From Chitinophaga polysaccharea (GTDB taxonomy: Bacteria; Bacteroidota; Bacteroidia; Chitinophagales; Chitinophagaceae), in the NCBI RefSeq assembly GCF_007829335.1, contig NZ_VIWO01000002.1:744001-808000 (forward strand): a DNA stretch of 64,000 nt. Direction: 5' to 3'. Both the position numbers and the translations under genes were made by a program. Of the stretch, positions 9,308 to 17,766 are shown one piece after another. Under the pieces are notes generated by a model that was not told the DNA's origin, did not search any database, and saw nothing but the letters and a program-made list of their open reading frames with translations. How positions within the stretch are numbered: position 1 is the first letter of the stretch; each line of letters starts with the position of its first letter.

Positions 9308-10123
9308 ATGAATCGAGCAAAAATAGTTGTTGTCGCCGGCGCAGTTACGATGATAGCAGCCTGCGGACAAAGCCAGCGGACCACCAAAGAAAAAGACAAT
9401 GCCGATACTACGTCAGTTGCAGCCAGTAACGGCGCCTTTCCTTCGGCGAGCGTACCGGTAGAAGACATCGACCCAACTCCCGATCAACAGGCCAGGCGCA
9501 CCGCTTCCGAAAAGATCTGCACCGCTCATGGTATCCCCGTTTATAAAAATCCACGCGCCCTGTTCACCATGCCGGAAAATGAAGTCAGCCTCCGCAGCAA
9601 AGACGAAATGGTAGACCGGGCCATTGCACTATGTTTCATGGAACTGAAAAGTGAGCAGCCCGCTAAAGAAGTACTCGATGATTTCAGCAACCGTTACCGG
9701 GTGTTGGAAAAACTGAGCGACAAAGAAACTGCGTTCGTAACATCGACAAACCCCACCAGCCAGGATATGACGGATGCCAACTGGAGAGCAGAAGGCGCAC
9801 ATGTGATGCTCTGGGCATTGGGGTATATCGACAGTCTGTCGTATCCCTCTGCACCTTGTAATGTGGCGGAAGATCTACATCATATCATCAGTACATCTGA
9901 AGCGGATTTCCGGAGTAAGGCAAAGCTGAGAAGCAAGAAAGAAATCCTTCAACAGGCCGACCTGATTTTGAGATATGAGTGGGCCTGTGTAGATGCACGT
10001 TTAAGTAATGCGCCGATGCCCGGAAACCTGATCAGCGATGTAGTGATGGAACGTCATTATGCCCTGAACTGGTTGATCCGCTACCTGAACCAGGACTGGG
10101 ACAATGTCAGTACGGATTCCTGA
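9308..10123 (+). CDS. DUF4272 domain lipoprotein
   Basis: I chose the second methionine of the frame because it begins a lipoprotein signal (MNRAKIVVVAGAVTMIAAC) with a lipobox ending at cysteine 19. An upstream ATG at 9281 would add nine residues that break this pattern. The mature part matches DUF4272: RRTASEKICTAHGIPVYKNP, SLRSKDEMVDRAIALCF, NWRAEGAHVMLWALGYID and a C-terminal MERHYALNWLIRY. The function of DUF4272 is not known. The protein is probably anchored in the envelope. The gene stands alone, divergent from the oxidoreductase gene. Confidence 0.75.
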   Translation: MNRAKIVVVAGAVTMIAACGQSQRTTKEKDNADTTSVAASNGAFPSASVPVEDIDPTPDQQARRTASEKICTAHGIPVYKNPRALFTMPENEVSLRSKDEMVDRAIALCFMELKSEQPAKEVLDDFSNRYRVLEKLSDKETAFVTSTNPTSQDMTDANWRAEGAHVMLWALGYIDSLSYPSAPCNVAEDLHHIISTSEADFRSKAKLRSKKEILQQADLILRYEWACVDARLSNAPMPGNLISDVVMERHYALNWLIRYLNQDWDNVSTDS

Positions 10124-10505
10124 GAAAAGACACAGGTGATATTAATCACAACAACTGTTTATAAGGATCAGTGATAGCGAGAAAACATGGCAATACCATC
10201 TCTTAAAAAACTGATTAACAATAAGATAAACATCTTAACCCAGGATGATTTTTACCGAAAAAACCGCCATATTACTAATCCTTTAATTCGCAAAAAAATT
10301 CATGCGGAATGCAGGATTATATGCTAAATTAGACAAGTGGAACTAACGATCGGCAGGCTTTTTGATAATAAGCGACCAACTATACTTAGTTCAAAACGAT
10401 GAAAACAGGCTTACAAGATAGCCCAACTAATAACATGATGCCACGGGTTAACCCTGAAACAGTAGAAGCATGGGGCAACACCAGATCATAAAGCTGGAAA
10501 AATAC
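10124..10505 (+). other. Intergenic region upstream of the ter plus-strand operon
   Basis: This stretch holds no gene of normal length. TTTG at 10361-10364 and TATACTTA at 10381-10388, 16 bases apart, form a weak promoter candidate (six of eight positions in the -7 box). A 30-codon open frame at 10399-10491 sits just before the first ter gene. The 10124-10350 part shows nothing recognisable. Confidence 0.4.
10399..10491 (+). CDS. Possible 30-residue leader peptide of the ter operon
   Basis: An ATG frame of 30 codons starts 11 bases after the weak -7 candidate and stops 14 bases before the HAD gene start at 10506. An in-frame stop at 10387 bounds it upstream. The peptide is polar, with no membrane segment and no run of a regulatory amino acid. 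It could be a short coupled leader or chance. I do not recognise it. Confidence 0.25.
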   Translation: MKTGLQDSPTNNMMPRVNPETVEAWGNTRS

Positions 10506-11201
10506 ATGAATCAATACCAACATTATTCTTTTGACCTCTGGTTAACACTCATCAAATCCAATCCTTTATTCAAACAGGAGCGGACGCGTTTTTTTTATAC
10601 CCACTTCAACCCGCTGCAGAAGCCGGAGGCAGAGGTGGGCCAGATTTTCCGGAAGGTAGACCTGATGTGTAATGCCATCAATGAAAAAACTGGTGGCAAT
10701 ATCGACGCGGAGGAAATGTACCTGATGGTGATCAATGAGCTCAACGATTTCAGTCATACGTTCGACAACATTGATCTGCCGGCGCTTTACCAGGAAATGG
10801 AAAGCCTGGTGCTGCGGTACTTACCAGTGGTTTATTGTTCGCAAACCGTGAAGGTACTGCGGCAGTTAAAACAAAACCCGGATACGACGGTGAGCCTGTT
10901 GAGCAATACGGCTTTCATCAAGGGGAGCACGCTGCGTAAAGTACTGCAACAACTGGAACTGTCGCCCTATCTCGATTTCCAGTTGTATTCCGACGAAGTA
11001 GGTATGTCTAAACCCAATGCGGCATTGTTCCGGCTCATGCTGGATACCGTGGCCGCCAGCAGGCAGCAACCGGCTGACTTAGCTGATATCATTCATATTG
11101 GCGACAACAAAAAAGCGGATATACTAGGCGCGGATGCCATGGGCATTGCTTCGCTGCTGATCAATTCTAATCATCAATGTATTTCAACCTTGCTTAACTG
11201 A
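10506..11201 (+). CDS. HAD-superfamily hydrolase of the ter locus
   Basis: This 231-residue protein has HAD motif I in FDLWLTLI, where the usual DxDxT is shortened to D-x-W-x-T. Motif II is SLLSNTAF (about 137), followed by the lysine region VGMSKPNAALF and motif III/IV IIHIGDNKKADILGADAMG. The frame extends 12 codons upstream to 10470, but homologous HADs start just before the motif I strand, so I chose ATG 10506. It overlaps the next gene by one base. HAD phosphatases paired with phosphoribosyltransferases recur in Ter systems, where comparative genomics has proposed that they make a nucleoside-like metabolite. Confidence 0.85.
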   Translation: MNQYQHYSFDLWLTLIKSNPLFKQERTRFFYTHFNPLQKPEAEVGQIFRKVDLMCNAINEKTGGNIDAEEMYLMVINELNDFSHTFDNIDLPALYQEMESLVLRYLPVVYCSQTVKVLRQLKQNPDTTVSLLSNTAFIKGSTLRKVLQQLELSPYLDFQLYSDEVGMSKPNAALFRLMLDTVAASRQQPADLADIIHIGDNKKADILGADAMGIASLLINSNHQCISTLLN

Positions 11202-12043
11202 TGACGACTACTTATTCATTGCACAAAATTACCGATACCGGCAATTTCGGATTTTGCCCTGATGACTACAGCCGTTTCAAGTTTGGAGACGATGAAGTGG
11301 CAGAACGCTTTGGCATAGGCCTGGCGGAAGGGTTTATCAAGGCACACCTGGAAAATGGCCCGGTACCCCAGCTGGTAGTAGTATCCAGCCCCTACTCTTT
11401 TATTCCTACCGCCACCTTTGCGATGAAAAACCATTTCGTTTTTCGGCTCAATCGCTGGCTGGCGCAGCATGGACACCCGGTATTACAGGAAACCAAGGTA
11501 CACCGCACCATTACCTATAAAGAGGATTACGGGGAGCTGGATGCGGCACAGCGACTGAAACTGATCGGCAACGATAGTTTTCATATCGACAAGGCTTTCC
11601 TGGAGGGGAAGAAAATCCTCTTCCTCGACGATATCAGGATTACCGGCGGACATGAAAAAATGATCCTCAAAATGGTGGATACCTACGATCTGACGAATGA
11701 CATTTACCTGCTGTATTATGCCGAATTGCAGAATAGGAACATCCATCCCAATATTGAGAATTATCTCAACTATCATTTTGTGAAGTCGATTTTCCACCTG
11801 GAAAAGATTATCCAGCAGGAACAATTCTTTATCAACACCCGCCTGGTGAAGTACATATTGAACTATGACTACGAATCTTTTTGTATTTTCCTGCAAAATC
11901 AATCGGATAAATTCATAAATCTTTTGTATAATATGGCGCTGGGCAATGGCTATCATACGATTGAAGCCTACCAGAAAAACCTTAACTTTATCAGCAATTA
12001 CTTATTCAACAGTAAACATAAAAGCGTACAACATGGCAATTAA
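11201..12043 (+). CDS. Phosphoribosyltransferase-like protein of the ter locus
   Basis: This 280-residue protein carries a PRPP-binding-loop signature ILFLDDIRITGGHEK at about residues 145-159, preceded by a segment like the family's first half (VVVSSPYSFIPTATFAMKNH). The last 100 residues are helical and not recognised. The start ATG overlaps the HAD stop by one base and its own end overlaps the next terD by 11 bases, so translation is probably coupled. Ter-linked phosphoribosyltransferases are usually longer and fused to TRSP or PELOTA-type domains, so this looks like a reduced form. Reaction and substrate are unknown. Confidence 0.8.
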   Translation: MTTTYSLHKITDTGNFGFCPDDYSRFKFGDDEVAERFGIGLAEGFIKAHLENGPVPQLVVVSSPYSFIPTATFAMKNHFVFRLNRWLAQHGHPVLQETKVHRTITYKEDYGELDAAQRLKLIGNDSFHIDKAFLEGKKILFLDDIRITGGHEKMILKMVDTYDLTNDIYLLYYAELQNRNIHPNIENYLNYHFVKSIFHLEKIIQQEQFFINTRLVKYILNYDYESFCIFLQNQSDKFINLLYNMALGNGYHTIEAYQKNLNFISNYLFNSKHKSVQHGN

Positions 12044-12587
12044 TTTGCAAAAGGGACAGCGGCAGGCGATCAATGCGCCTAAATTCACCATAGGATTAGG
12101 ATGGGATGCCAACGCATCTACTACCGGCACCAGCTTCGACCTCGATGCCTCCATTTTTATCATGGGTGAGAACAGAAAATTATTGTCTGATCAGCACTTT
12201 GTTTTTTATAATAACCTGGTTTCCCCCGATGGCGGTGTAGAACATACCGGCGACAACCTCACCGGTGAAGGCGCCGGCGATGATGAGCAGATCAAAATTG
12301 ACCTTTCCAAAATGGATCCCCGGGTAACGGAAGTATGCGTGGTAGTAACCATTCATGAAGCCGAAAGCCGTCGCCAGAACTTCGGACAGGTAAGGAACTC
12401 CTATGTGCGTGTGTTCGACCCCGTAACTAACGAAGTGATCCTGAAATATGAGCTGGAAGAAGATTTTTCTATTGAAACAGCCGTAGAATTTGGCCGCATC
12501 TATAAACGTAACGATGAATGGAAGTTTGAAGCCGTAGGCGTAGGCATGAAAGGCGGACTCCAGGATTATCTTAACAAATACAATTAA
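12033..12587 (+). CDS. terD: TerD-family calcium-binding stress protein
   Basis: This 184-residue protein starts MAINLQKGQR, the same start as the other TerD paralogues here, so I chose ATG 12033 rather than the longer frame from 11946. It has the family core IGLGWDAN, FDLDASIFIMGENRKL, FYNNLVSPDGGVEHTGDNLTG and GDDEQIKIDLSKM, which carry the acidic calcium ligands, and ends with the standard EFGRIYKRNDEWKFEAVG. TerD proteins are cytoplasmic beta-sandwich proteins needed for tellurite and stress resistance. It is translationally coupled to the gene before it. Confidence 0.95.
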   Translation: MAINLQKGQRQAINAPKFTIGLGWDANASTTGTSFDLDASIFIMGENRKLLSDQHFVFYNNLVSPDGGVEHTGDNLTGEGAGDDEQIKIDLSKMDPRVTEVCVVVTIHEAESRRQNFGQVRNSYVRVFDPVTNEVILKYELEEDFSIETAVEFGRIYKRNDEWKFEAVGVGMKGGLQDYLNKYN

Positions 12588-12611
12588 TCTATTTAAAATT
12601 ACTATATCCTT

Positions 12612-13226
12612 ATGGCAATTAATCTTCAGAAAGGTCAGCGTATTAACCTCGAAAAAAGCAATGGCGCCAAGCTGCAACACATCTGTGTAGGTATCAACTG
12701 GGGCGCTATCGAAAAGAAAGGCCTCTTTGGTTTATCCAAAACCAAGGAAGCGGTAGACCTGGATGGTAGCTGCGCCCTGTTCAACGAACAGAAACAACTG
12801 CTGGAAGTAGTATACTTCGGTAACCTTCGCTCAAAAGATAATTCTATCATGCATAGCGGCGATGACCTCACCGGCGATTTGAACGGCAACGACGGACTGG
12901 ATAATGAAGTGATTACGGTTGATTTCTCCCGACTGAATACCAGCACCAACTATGTGGCGTTTGTGCTCAACAGCTTCCGTGGCCACGATTTCGGCACCAT
13001 TCCATTTGCGTCTATCCGTATTTACGAAGGCACGCCTTCCCGGGTAAACGAAGTATTCGCTACATATGATATTGCCAGCGGTCCGGGCTTTGCCGGTCAC
13101 GTATCCATGGTGATGGGCGTGTTTTACAAAAAGAACGGCGAATGGAAATTCAATGCTATCGGCGAACCTACCAGGGATAAGAAGCTCCAGGAAACGGTAA
13201 ACACCGTAGCCATGAACTACCTGTAG
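12612..13226 (+). CDS. TerD-family protein (second paralogue)
   Basis: This 204-residue TerD-like protein also begins MAINLQKGQR. The core is more divergent: VGINWGAIEKKGLFGLSKTK, AVDLDGSCALFNEQ, IMHSGDDLTGDLNGNDG and VITVDFSRLN, ending GVFYKKNGEWKFNAIGEP. The short insertion KGLFGLSK between the first strands recalls that of the paralogue at 22217. The GDD calcium cluster is partly altered (GNDGLDNE). It lies 24 bases after the first terD and is in the same transcription unit. Confidence 0.92.
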   Translation: MAINLQKGQRINLEKSNGAKLQHICVGINWGAIEKKGLFGLSKTKEAVDLDGSCALFNEQKQLLEVVYFGNLRSKDNSIMHSGDDLTGDLNGNDGLDNEVITVDFSRLNTSTNYVAFVLNSFRGHDFGTIPFASIRIYEGTPSRVNEVFATYDIASGPGFAGHVSMVMGVFYKKNGEWKFNAIGEPTRDKKLQETVNTVAMNYL

Positions 13227-13285
13227 TCCCTGCATTTTCTGATCACTTATTGTAAAGTCATCATCACTATATAATCAGATACCTT

Positions 13286-14386
13286 ATGGAAGTAAACCCA
13301 AATGTTACAGACCAGACCTTACCCGCAGTGCGGTTGGATAAAGACGGCAACGCTGACTTATCCCAGATTACGCCGCAGGATGCGCAAAAATATTCAGAAC
13401 TGAATAAGTCGCTGGTCATTACGGATGTCAACTCCATCCTGAATTACGGTACCGAGGTACAAAATTCCATGGAAAGGTACAGTAACGAGTTTCTCACCTC
13501 TGTACGTACCTACAATTCCGGCGAAGTAGGCGGTTTAATCAACGACCTGCTCTCGGAATTAAACTATATTGACGTTGATGAACTGAACCAGGGCGGCTTA
13601 AAAAGCTTCCTGTCTAAGGTGCCTTTCCTGAAAAAGATTGTGTTCGACGCACAAAAGCTTTTCCAGAAATATGATACCGTTATTGCCAATATCGACAAGA
13701 TCACCAACAAAATAAAAGCAGGTCGTATTAACTCCCTGAAAGATAACAGTTCCCTGCAAACGATGTTCGACAGCAACGTGAACTATATCAAACAGATGGA
13801 AGACCTGATCATTTCCGGTCAGCTGAAATTCAACGAGCTGAATGAGAAGCTGGCCCAGATGGAAGTGAATGCCGCTAACTACAACGACTATGAAATTGCC
13901 GACCTGCGGGAATTCATCAGCCGTTTGGACAAGCGCCTGGCCGATATGAAAGTAGTACGTTTTATCATGCTGCAATCGCTGGCACAGATCAGACTGGTAC
14001 AAAACAATAATACCTCGATCGCTGAAAAAGCACAGTCTATTATTTCCACTACCATCCCGGTATGGAAAAACCAGCTGACCATTGCGGTGGCCCTGCAAAG
14101 ACAGAAAGCCAACGTAGAAATGCAGCGCAAGATTTCAGATACGACCAATACCATTTTACAGAAGAATGCCGACCTGCTGAAACAAAACAGTATCGAGGTA
14201 GCGAAAGAAAATGAAAAAACTGTCGTATCGATCGACACCCTGAAACGTACTACCCAGTCGTTGATAGAAACCTTGCATGAAGTGAAAAGAATTCATGACC
14301 AGGGCGCTGAAAACCGCAAAGTACTGAATGGTGAACTGCAAAACCTGGAAACAGAACTGAAGAAAAACGTAACTAACGTTAGCTAA
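13286..14386 (+). CDS. telA: Toxic anion resistance protein, TelA/KlaA family
   Basis: This 366-residue, largely alpha-helical protein has an N-terminal region like the family (LNKSLVITDVNSILNYGTEVQNSMERYSN), a central coiled-coil-rich part and the C-terminal TelA signature (VRFIMLQSLAQIRLVQNNN, IPVWKNQLTIAVALQRQKAN). TelA proteins accompany terD genes and support tellurite and stress resistance. The mechanism is unknown. It sits 59 bases after the second terD and 13 bases before the last gene of the plus-strand unit. Confidence 0.92.
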   Translation: MEVNPNVTDQTLPAVRLDKDGNADLSQITPQDAQKYSELNKSLVITDVNSILNYGTEVQNSMERYSNEFLTSVRTYNSGEVGGLINDLLSELNYIDVDELNQGGLKSFLSKVPFLKKIVFDAQKLFQKYDTVIANIDKITNKIKAGRINSLKDNSSLQTMFDSNVNYIKQMEDLIISGQLKFNELNEKLAQMEVNAANYNDYEIADLREFISRLDKRLADMKVVRFIMLQSLAQIRLVQNNNTSIAEKAQSIISTTIPVWKNQLTIAVALQRQKANVEMQRKISDTTNTILQKNADLLKQNSIEVAKENEKTVVSIDTLKRTTQSLIETLHEVKRIHDQGAENRKVLNGELQNLETELKKNVTNVS

Positions 14387-14399
14387 TTGAGATAAAGTG

Positions 14400-15362
14400 A
14401 TGGAGGATAACCTGGCAAGAATATTAAATGACTCAAATAAAACCATCAGCAAACTACAATTGCTGTCCGCTTTTTTTGAAGAGGAGATTATTTACAAAAT
14501 ATACCTCCGAAGCCAGGTTGTCCATAAATTATTCGAAACAAACCCGGAACTCGATATCAATAAGCTGGAACTCTTTCACCTGCAATACACCGCCACTGCC
14601 ATTGAATTGCTGAAGAAAATTAAGACCAGCAACGAGCGGAATGTGAGCCTTATCTTTGATGAAATACAGATCAATAAAGAGTTGATCGACAAAATCAACG
14701 ATGCTGTTTTTTCGGAAAAGAATTTTAACCTGGACAAACAAAAACAGGCACTTAAAATTAACCTGTCTCTCCGGAAATTATACCAGGTGCTCTCCGATGG
14801 CTCTGAAGACTATCCTTTCTCCAAAAATATCAATGCCTTTAGCGCACGCTTTTCCCAGGATTTTTATTTTGATATTTCCCCGGAAACACTACAAACATTG
14901 ACGAGCTTTAACCCCGAAGAAGTGTATCGGAACAACTATGCCATTATCCAGAAAAAGCTGATGGGATGGCTTTGTAAGACGGATTTCCGCAACGAATTTT
15001 TCTACGGACTGAAAGCGGGGAACGTGGTAGTAGAGATTTATAAATTTACGACAGAAGATAAATTCTTCATTTATTATCCTTCCAAAAATCTCTTTCTCTT
15101 TTGTGATCCTTCCCAGGTAAAAGATATCGACTGGACCAATACCCTTTCTAAAAAGGCAAAACTGATACAGGAGTTAACCGATAAAAATGATCAGTTGATG
15201 AGCCGGGCCAATATCCTGAAAGTGGCCATACCGGACAACGTAAAAGGGGTGCTGGAAGAATATTGCGAAAAAATCGGGGATGTAAATTTCCTGCAAAATA
15301 TCGGCAACTTCGATGTGCAAACGAATATTTTAAGGACGATGCTGAATACCGACGCTATCTGA
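14400..15362 (+). CDS. Unrecognised ter-linked protein
   Basis: I do not recognise this 320-residue protein. The frame could also start one codon earlier at a GTG. The first two thirds look helical and partly coiled (many Leu, Lys and Glu, for example LEQ-rich stretches around residues 20-130). Residues about 200-250 look like beta strands (FFYGLKAGNVVVEIYKF, FIYYPSKNLFLFCDPS), and a last helical segment follows. There is no signal peptide or membrane segment. The position 13 bases after telA makes it a probable ter-system component. Confidence 0.8.
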   Translation: MEDNLARILNDSNKTISKLQLLSAFFEEEIIYKIYLRSQVVHKLFETNPELDINKLELFHLQYTATAIELLKKIKTSNERNVSLIFDEIQINKELIDKINDAVFSEKNFNLDKQKQALKINLSLRKLYQVLSDGSEDYPFSKNINAFSARFSQDFYFDISPETLQTLTSFNPEEVYRNNYAIIQKKLMGWLCKTDFRNEFFYGLKAGNVVVEIYKFTTEDKFFIYYPSKNLFLFCDPSQVKDIDWTNTLSKKAKLIQELTDKNDQLMSRANILKVAIPDNVKGVLEEYCEKIGDVNFLQNIGNFDVQTNILRTMLNTDAI

Positions 15363-15370
15363 TAAAAGAA

Positions 15371-15396
15371 TTGCACCAATCCGGAGACTGGTGCAA
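15371..15396. terminator. Hairpin between the convergent ter operons
   Basis: An eight-base-pair stem TTGCACCA/TGGTGCAA with a ten-base loop lies between the end of the plus-strand unit (15362) and the end of terC (15405). A T-rich stretch follows after five bases on the plus side, so termination in either direction is plausible but not strong. Confidence 0.55.
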
Positions 15397-15404
15397 ATCC
15401 TGTT

Positions 15405-16205
15405 TTATTTCTTTTCCAGCTCAGTGGAAGTATTGCGCTTAGGCACGTTCAGCAGGGCTGAGGTAATAATCGGTACAATAAAAATACCCACCGTTAAGAT
15501 GGAGGTCATAATATCTGCTTGCGAACTTTCCAGGAAGTGTGTCAGTCCGGACTCCGGGAAGAAATGTTCGTAGATAGATAAGGTCAGTTTTATACCCAGG
15601 ATACCGATCACGATAAAGGCGGCTGCTTCCAGGAACGCAAATTTCGTCATCAGTTTTACGAACGCCTGCGCTACAAAACGCATGGCCAGGATACCAATAA
15701 ATACGCCGAGGCATACCAGGATGATATTATCGGTAAAGGCTACCGCCGCAAAAATATTATCGATGGAAAAGGCCATGTCCATGAGCTCTACCAGGGCTAC
15801 TGTAGCCCAGAAAGGCCCGATAGCGCCCACGGTCACCTTATATAGCCATTTCTCAGATTTATCAATACTTTCTTCCTCTTCTTCACCATTGGAAGCCTCT
15901 TTTGCTTTTTTGTCTCTCCACCAGCCGTATACCAGGTATAACAGGTACAGACCGCCCAATGGTTTCAGCCACCAGATTTTAATGAGGAAGGAAGCGAACA
16001 GCATTGCTAAACCGCGGAACAGGTAAGCGCCCAAAATACCATATTTCAGGGCTCTGTCACGTTGTTTCTCCGGCAAATCCATTACCATCGTAGCTAATAC
16101 GGCTGCATTATCTACTGACAACAGGCTTTCGATGATCACAAGGTTCCCTACTATGATCAGGGAAGGTATGGGATTGTCAATAATGTGTTGGATTAATTCA
16201 TTCAT
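15405..16205 (-). CDS. terC: TerC-family integral membrane protein
   Basis: This 266-residue protein has about seven membrane helices. Family hallmarks are NLVIIESLLSVDNAAVLATM near the start and ELMDMAFSIDNIFAAVAFTD in the second half, two repeats each holding the acidic S-x-D-N motif in a membrane helix. Residues about 95-115 form a charged cytoplasmic loop (KKAKEASNGEEEEE). TerC proteins are linked to metal export and to membrane-associated Ter complexes. It is the last gene of the minus-strand ter unit, 25 bases after the kinase gene. Confidence 0.95.
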   Translation of the reverse strand: MNELIQHIIDNPIPSLIIVGNLVIIESLLSVDNAAVLATMVMDLPEKQRDRALKYGILGAYLFRGLAMLFASFLIKIWWLKPLGGLYLLYLVYGWWRDKKAKEASNGEEEEESIDKSEKWLYKVTVGAIGPFWATVALVELMDMAFSIDNIFAAVAFTDNIILVCLGVFIGILAMRFVAQAFVKLMTKFAFLEAAAFIVIGILGIKLTLSIYEHFFPESGLTHFLESSQADIMTSILTVGIFIVPIITSALLNVPKRNTSTELEKK

Positions 16206-16230
16206 CGCTGTTTGTTTTTTTATATAGGTT

Positions 16231-17739
16231 TTATTGATTGGCCATTGTAATAATTACGACTCGTCCTCCCTCCTCCCGGGACAATAACAGTTTTTTCCCG
16301 TCTGTTAATTCTACCATGCTGCCCACAGGAATTTCCTTGTCTTCCGTGAGGTCTTTCAGGGCCGGTAATTGCTGGTTTACCAGTACCCATTTGCCCTGGT
16401 AAAAAGTAAAGTAGCCCACCGGCACCTTTTGTTCTGCGCTGAGCCGCTCGTTGCGGATCACATTGCGGTTCACATGCCATTGAAACAGGTATTGGTTGTG
16501 GTAAACCATCAACCGGTGATTTTCGGGCCTCCACACCGTAGGTTTAAACTCGTAATAGAGATCTAATACCGGCAGGGGGCCTTTATGCGGCGTACCGCAG
16601 AACGGGCATTTGGGTGAAACCGTATTGTCGAACACGTACCATTGCTGTTCGCAGGCCGGGTTGCTGCAAGGCTGCATAAGGTCGGTCGTTTTCAGCAGCG
16701 CCTGTTCCCACATATCGGCGGGTGGGCGCTGGGCTGGATCATGTAACCCTGTTACGAATGCCTGGTGAAACAGCTCTTTCAGGTAAGGCCCTGTAATCGT
16801 ATATGGTATTTTAGTGACATCCGCCCAGGGCAGTTCTTTGGGATTGAGGTGCTGCACTTTGGGCCGGTTAGACGCATCTGCCGGGTGCTCTATAAACAGC
16901 GCCTTTTCTCCCATCGACAGCAGGTCATCTTTTTCTGTATCCAGGTCGTGTACTTTTCCTCCTTTGAGGGGATGGCGGTACAGGAGATACATGTAAATCA
17001 TCACTGCCAGTGCGTGCAGGTCGGTAGTGCGATTGGGCAGTTTCCTGCCCGGGTCTTTCACATCCAGGTGTTTGGTAGCCAATACTTCCGGCGCAATGAA
17101 ATCGGCGGTGCCGATAACATCGGGCGGGTACAGGCCCGGTACTACCAATCCGTCGATATCAATAATAGCAGCGGATTTGGTAACAGGATCTACCAGCACA
17201 TTTTTATAGGAGAGATCCGAATGCGCCAGGCCTGCGGCATGCAGGCGCTTTACGCCACGGACTATATTTACGCATACTTGGTAATAGCTGAGCCAGTTGC
17301 CCAGTTCTGTTTCATCGAGCCGTAAGGCAAATTGCTTATTGCGGAATTTGGGAGAAGCAAACCACTTTCCTTCTTTCTCTTTCCCTTTAATAAGATCGTT
17401 GGCGGCATATCCCTTCTTAAAGAAAAAATGGCCGGGATAGCAGGGAACAATGAGCCCTACCTGCTTATCGGTGGCGATCATGTCGGTAGGCCAGCAATAG
17501 AGGGCTTTATAGTAGCTGCCGCCCTCGCGGTTAAAGAAGCTATTGTGATAGTCAGTCACAATCTTTTTCAACCTTTCTTTGGCATTATAATCGGGCATAT
17601 CCCGGTAAAATGCCACTACATAGGATTTGTCCGGGCTGAAGTATACGTCTTTCATCCCGCCGCGCATAGGTTGCCCATTATCAACGTATTGATAAGTTTT
17701 TCCTGTGTGAATGGTGGAGGTGACTGTTTTTGTGTTCAT
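16231..17739 (-). CDS. TerY-P triad protein kinase with zinc ribbon
   Basis: This 502-residue protein has a eukaryotic-type kinase fold. The glycine-rich region reads MRGGMKDVYFSPDKSYVV, the catalytic loop HSDLSYKNVL (about 185-194), the metal motif DIDG (about 204-207) and the activation-segment end DFIAPEVL. The canonical VAIK lysine is not obvious, since the aligned position reads VVAFYR. A zinc-ribbon-like CSNPAC-x(n)-CPFC follows at about 370-398, then a C-terminal beta-rich tail. Together with a PP2C phosphatase and a vWA protein it forms the TerY-P triad, as in E. coli yegI/yegK/yegL. It probably phosphorylates a partner in the Ter complex. Confidence 0.88.
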   Translation of the reverse strand: MNTKTVTSTIHTGKTYQYVDNGQPMRGGMKDVYFSPDKSYVVAFYRDMPDYNAKERLKKIVTDYHNSFFNREGGSYYKALYCWPTDMIATDKQVGLIVPCYPGHFFFKKGYAANDLIKGKEKEGKWFASPKFRNKQFALRLDETELGNWLSYYQVCVNIVRGVKRLHAAGLAHSDLSYKNVLVDPVTKSAAIIDIDGLVVPGLYPPDVIGTADFIAPEVLATKHLDVKDPGRKLPNRTTDLHALAVMIYMYLLYRHPLKGGKVHDLDTEKDDLLSMGEKALFIEHPADASNRPKVQHLNPKELPWADVTKIPYTITGPYLKELFHQAFVTGLHDPAQRPPADMWEQALLKTTDLMQPCSNPACEQQWYVFDNTVSPKCPFCGTPHKGPLPVLDLYYEFKPTVWRPENHRLMVYHNQYLFQWHVNRNVIRNERLSAEQKVPVGYFTFYQGKWVLVNQQLPALKDLTEDKEIPVGSMVELTDGKKLLLSREEGGRVVIITMANQ

Positions 17740-17766
17740 ATAGCTTGCATTACCGGCACATGTAGG

